Shown: piece by piece, positions 62,698 to 64,000 of the stretch
How the letters are laid out: every line of letters starts with the position of its first letter
Position numbering within the stretch: the first letter of the stretch is position 1
Assembly (NCBI RefSeq): GCF_050402865.1
Contig: NZ_BAABMF010000003.1
Span: forward strand, 392,928-456,927
Direction of reading: 5' to 3'
DNA length: 64,000 nucleotides
Origin: Clostridium_AF sediminicola
Lineage (GTDB): Bacteria > Bacillota > Clostridia > Clostridiales > Clostridiaceae
The notes under the pieces: generated by a model
Told to the model about the DNA's origin: nothing
Seen by the model: the letters and a program-made list of their open reading frames with translations, nothing else
Databases searched by the model: none
Position numbers and translations under genes: made by a program

Positions 62698-62859
62698 ATG
62701 CAAAGAAACCTTTTAATATTAAATCAAAAGAAAGACGAATTAAACAAACTTATAGAACAAAATTCATTTAATCTATTATCTCCAAAGATAATTAGAGCTA
62801 GTCAAGAATTGGACAAACTTATTTATAAGTACATTGATAACCATTTAAAGTTTAATTAA
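62698..62859 (+). CDS. Spo0E-like aspartyl-phosphate phosphatase
   Basis: A 53-residue protein (MQRNLLILNQKKDELNKLIE start) made of two helices. ASQELDKLIYKYI holds the SQELD signature of Spo0E-family phosphatases, which remove phosphate from Spo0A or other response regulators. GGGAGG lies 9 nt before the ATG. A sporulation-control role is likely but the target regulator is not encoded here. Shared terminator downstream. Confidence 0.88.
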   Translation: MQRNLLILNQKKDELNKLIEQNSFNLLSPKIIRASQELDKLIYKYIDNHLKFN

Positions 62860-62907
62860 TCTTCTTCTACCCACTTAAAGATAAAATTTATATATTTCTA
62901 TACAATT

Positions 62908-62953
62908 AAAAAAGAGACTACCTCAGAATTTATTCTAAGATAGTCTCTTTTTT
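62908..62953. terminator. Bidirectional terminator after spo0E-like gene
   Basis: AAAAAAGAGACTA...TAGTCTCTTTTTT with an imperfect inner stem, between convergent genes. Confidence 0.85.
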
Positions 62954-62982
62954 AATAATAAATATTATTATGTTTTAATGTA

Positions 62983-63315
62983 TTACCATTTTTCTTTTTT
63001 TACATGACTTTCTAGCTCAGCTTTAGAAATTTGTTTTATTTGCCATGCTAAGTTTTTAGAAATGTTAAATGCTCTAACACAAGTAGGATCTAAGTTTTCT
63101 TCTATCCCTTCTTCACACATTTCTGCAATTCTAGCTGCCATATTAATAATATCCATATGAATATCATTTGTTAAATCAGATTTATATATTTTATCTTTGG
63201 ATTCCTCATTTAATTCTTGCATTTTTTCCTTTGGCGCACCACATATTGGGCATTTCTCATATATTTCTTCACTTTCATAAACATAATTACAAATAGAACA
63301 CTTAAATGTTTTCAT
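62983..63315 (-). CDS. Rubredoxin-like domain protein
   Basis: A 110-residue protein. The first ~35 residues are a rubredoxin/rubrerythrin-type Cys4 iron site (CSICNYVY...CPICGAPKE). The remaining ~75 residues are helical (MDIINMAARIAEMCEEGIEENLDPTCV) and not recognised; they lack the ExxH di-iron motifs of rubrerythrin. A role in peroxide or oxygen stress is inferred from the perfect PerR box upstream. Confidence 0.85.
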   Translation of the reverse strand: MKTFKCSICNYVYESEEIYEKCPICGAPKEKMQELNEESKDKIYKSDLTNDIHMDIINMAARIAEMCEEGIEENLDPTCVRAFNISKNLAWQIKQISKAELESHVKKEKW

Positions 63316-63402
63316 AGTTTAACCCTCCTATAAAGTATTATTGTTATTTTACTCTAAATATATTCATAATAAATATATGTCACAAATAATGGTAATAAAA
63401 TA

Positions 63403-63417
63403 TTATAATTATTATAA
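63403..63417. promoter_or_regulatory. Perfect PerR box
   Basis: TTATAATTATTATAA equals the Bacillus PerR consensus TTATAATnATTATAA. It lies 88 nt before the rubredoxin-like gene. Confidence 0.75.
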
Positions 63418-63541
63418 CATACTAAAACTTTTTGTGCAATTAATATTTTTTAATAATTATTATCGATTAAAGACTAAAAAATAAATATAAGCATTATAGA
63501 ATTTTCAACTGAAATACTATTATCACTTACAACTTATAATT

Positions 63542-63570
63542 AAAAAAGCATCTCATAAGAGATGCTTTTT
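63542..63570 (-). terminator. Terminator of the rRNA operon
   Basis: AAAAAGCATCTC-ataa-GAGATGCTTTTT right after tRNA-Lys, with TTTTTT on the minus strand. Confidence 0.9.
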
Positions 63571-63645
63571 GGTGATCCACCGGGGAATCGAACCCCGGAC
63601 AACTTGATTAAAAGTCAAGTGCTCTACCGACTGAGCTAGTGAATC
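63570..63645 (-). tRNA. tRNA-Lys (anticodon TTT)
   Basis: A 76-nt cloverleaf: acceptor GATTCAC/GTGGATC (one G-U), D-arm GCTC...GAGC, anticodon stem CTTGA/TCAAG around CTTTTAA, T-arm CCGGGGTTCGATTCCCCGG, and an encoded CCA end. Confidence 0.97.
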
Positions 63646-63651
63646 ATATTA

Positions 63652-63768
63652 CCTGGCAACGTCCTACTCTCCCACACAGTCTCCCGTGCAGTACCATCAG
63701 CGTGTTGAAGCTTAACCTTCGTGTTCGGAATGGGAACGGGTGTTACCTTCAAGCTATAATCACCAGAT
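63652..63768 (-). rRNA. 5S ribosomal RNA
   Basis: About 117 nt: starts TCTGGTGATTATAGC, contains ACACCCGTTCCCATTCCGAAC and ends in GTTGCCAGG. Ends are approximate. Confidence 0.96.
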
Positions 63769-63782
63769 ATATAATTTATAAT

Positions 63783-63857
<75 letters not shown>

Positions 63858-63917
63858 ATATTTGTTTACTGAATGAATTATTCATTCAAAATTGCATAGT
63901 GAATTTTATTTTTTATT

Positions 63918-64000
63918 TGATCAAGCCCTCGACCTATTAGTATCAGTCAGCTTAACACATTACTGCGCTTACACCTCTGACCTATCAACCTGGTAGTCTT
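63918..64000 (-). rRNA. 23S ribosomal RNA, 3' end (partial)
   Basis: The last ~83 nt of 23S: AGGTTGATAGGTCAGAGG and GACTGATACTAATAGGTCGA, ending near 63918 with GGCTTGATCA. The gene continues beyond the window. Confidence 0.97.

Overview
The window reads as a chromosomal segment of a low-GC, anaerobic, probably spore-forming Clostridia-class Firmicute. The evidence is the very AT-rich sequence, strong GGAGG ribosome binding sites with some TTG/GTG starts, Spo0E- and possible SPOCS-type proteins, a YjjI/YjjW glycyl radical pair, an amino-acid-fermentation gene set, S-box and TPP riboswitches, and a near-absence of respiratory genes. I do not assign a genus. Most genes lie on the minus strand and lead away from an rRNA operon whose end is at the right edge. 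No phage, CRISPR array or intact insertion sequence is visible.

Layout. 0-8 kb: ddl with a MocR-type regulator, a GNAT acetyltransferase, and a three-gene signalling operon (CheA-like kinase fused to a CheX-like domain, a receiver protein with an extra C-terminal domain, an HD-GYP protein). 8-14.5 kb: ferredoxin-type aldo/keto reductase, a small unknown protein, yjjI-yjjW, an AraC regulator divergent from an esterase. 14.7-18.3 kb: cysteine desulfurase-thiI and asnA. 18.6-21.6 kb: TPP-riboswitch operon for a thiamine-precursor ABC transporter. 21.6-26 kb: two small proteins, then metNIQ under tandem SAM-I riboswitches. 26-33 kb: an orphan metal-binding lipoprotein, glgB, an archaeal-type phosphoglycerate mutase, glpF-glpK. 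33-38 kb: a molybdenum hydroxylase operon with its YqeC and MocA-like accessories. 38-48 kb: an amino-acid catabolism island (ridA, megL, nhaC, MalY/PatB-like lyase, D-cysteine desulfhydrase-like enzyme, sigma-54 activator, glutamate dehydrogenase). 48-53.7 kb: NADH oxidase, ClC transporter, AhpD-like and siroheme-reductase-like proteins, a lipoprotein. 53.7-56.1 kb: moaA, moaC and a divergent mogA/moaB. 56.2-62.2 kb: a branched-chain amino acid ABC transporter with a duplicated binding protein. 62.7-64 kb: spo0E-like gene, rubredoxin-like protein, tRNA-Lys, 5S rRNA, tRNA-Asn and the 3' end of 23S rRNA.

How the parts fit. Sulfur amino acid metabolism recurs: methionine import, degradation of methionine and cysteine to 2-oxoacids, ammonia and thiols/H2S, RidA clearing reactive enamines, and cysteine desulfurase feeding sulfur to ThiI. 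Molybdopterin synthesis (moaA, moaC, mog) supports the molybdenum hydroxylase. The most striking regulatory pattern is three matches to the sigma-54 -24/-12 promoter around one sigma-54 activator, in front of glutamate dehydrogenase, the D-cysteine desulfhydrase-like gene and the MalY/PatB-like gene. Other points worth a look are a palindromic MITE-like repeat with one complete and one or two broken copies, the kinase-CheX fusion, a binding-protein duplication that carried its promoter along, and small genes easily missed (the spo0E-like gene, and a 42-codon frame at the end of the ClC gene).
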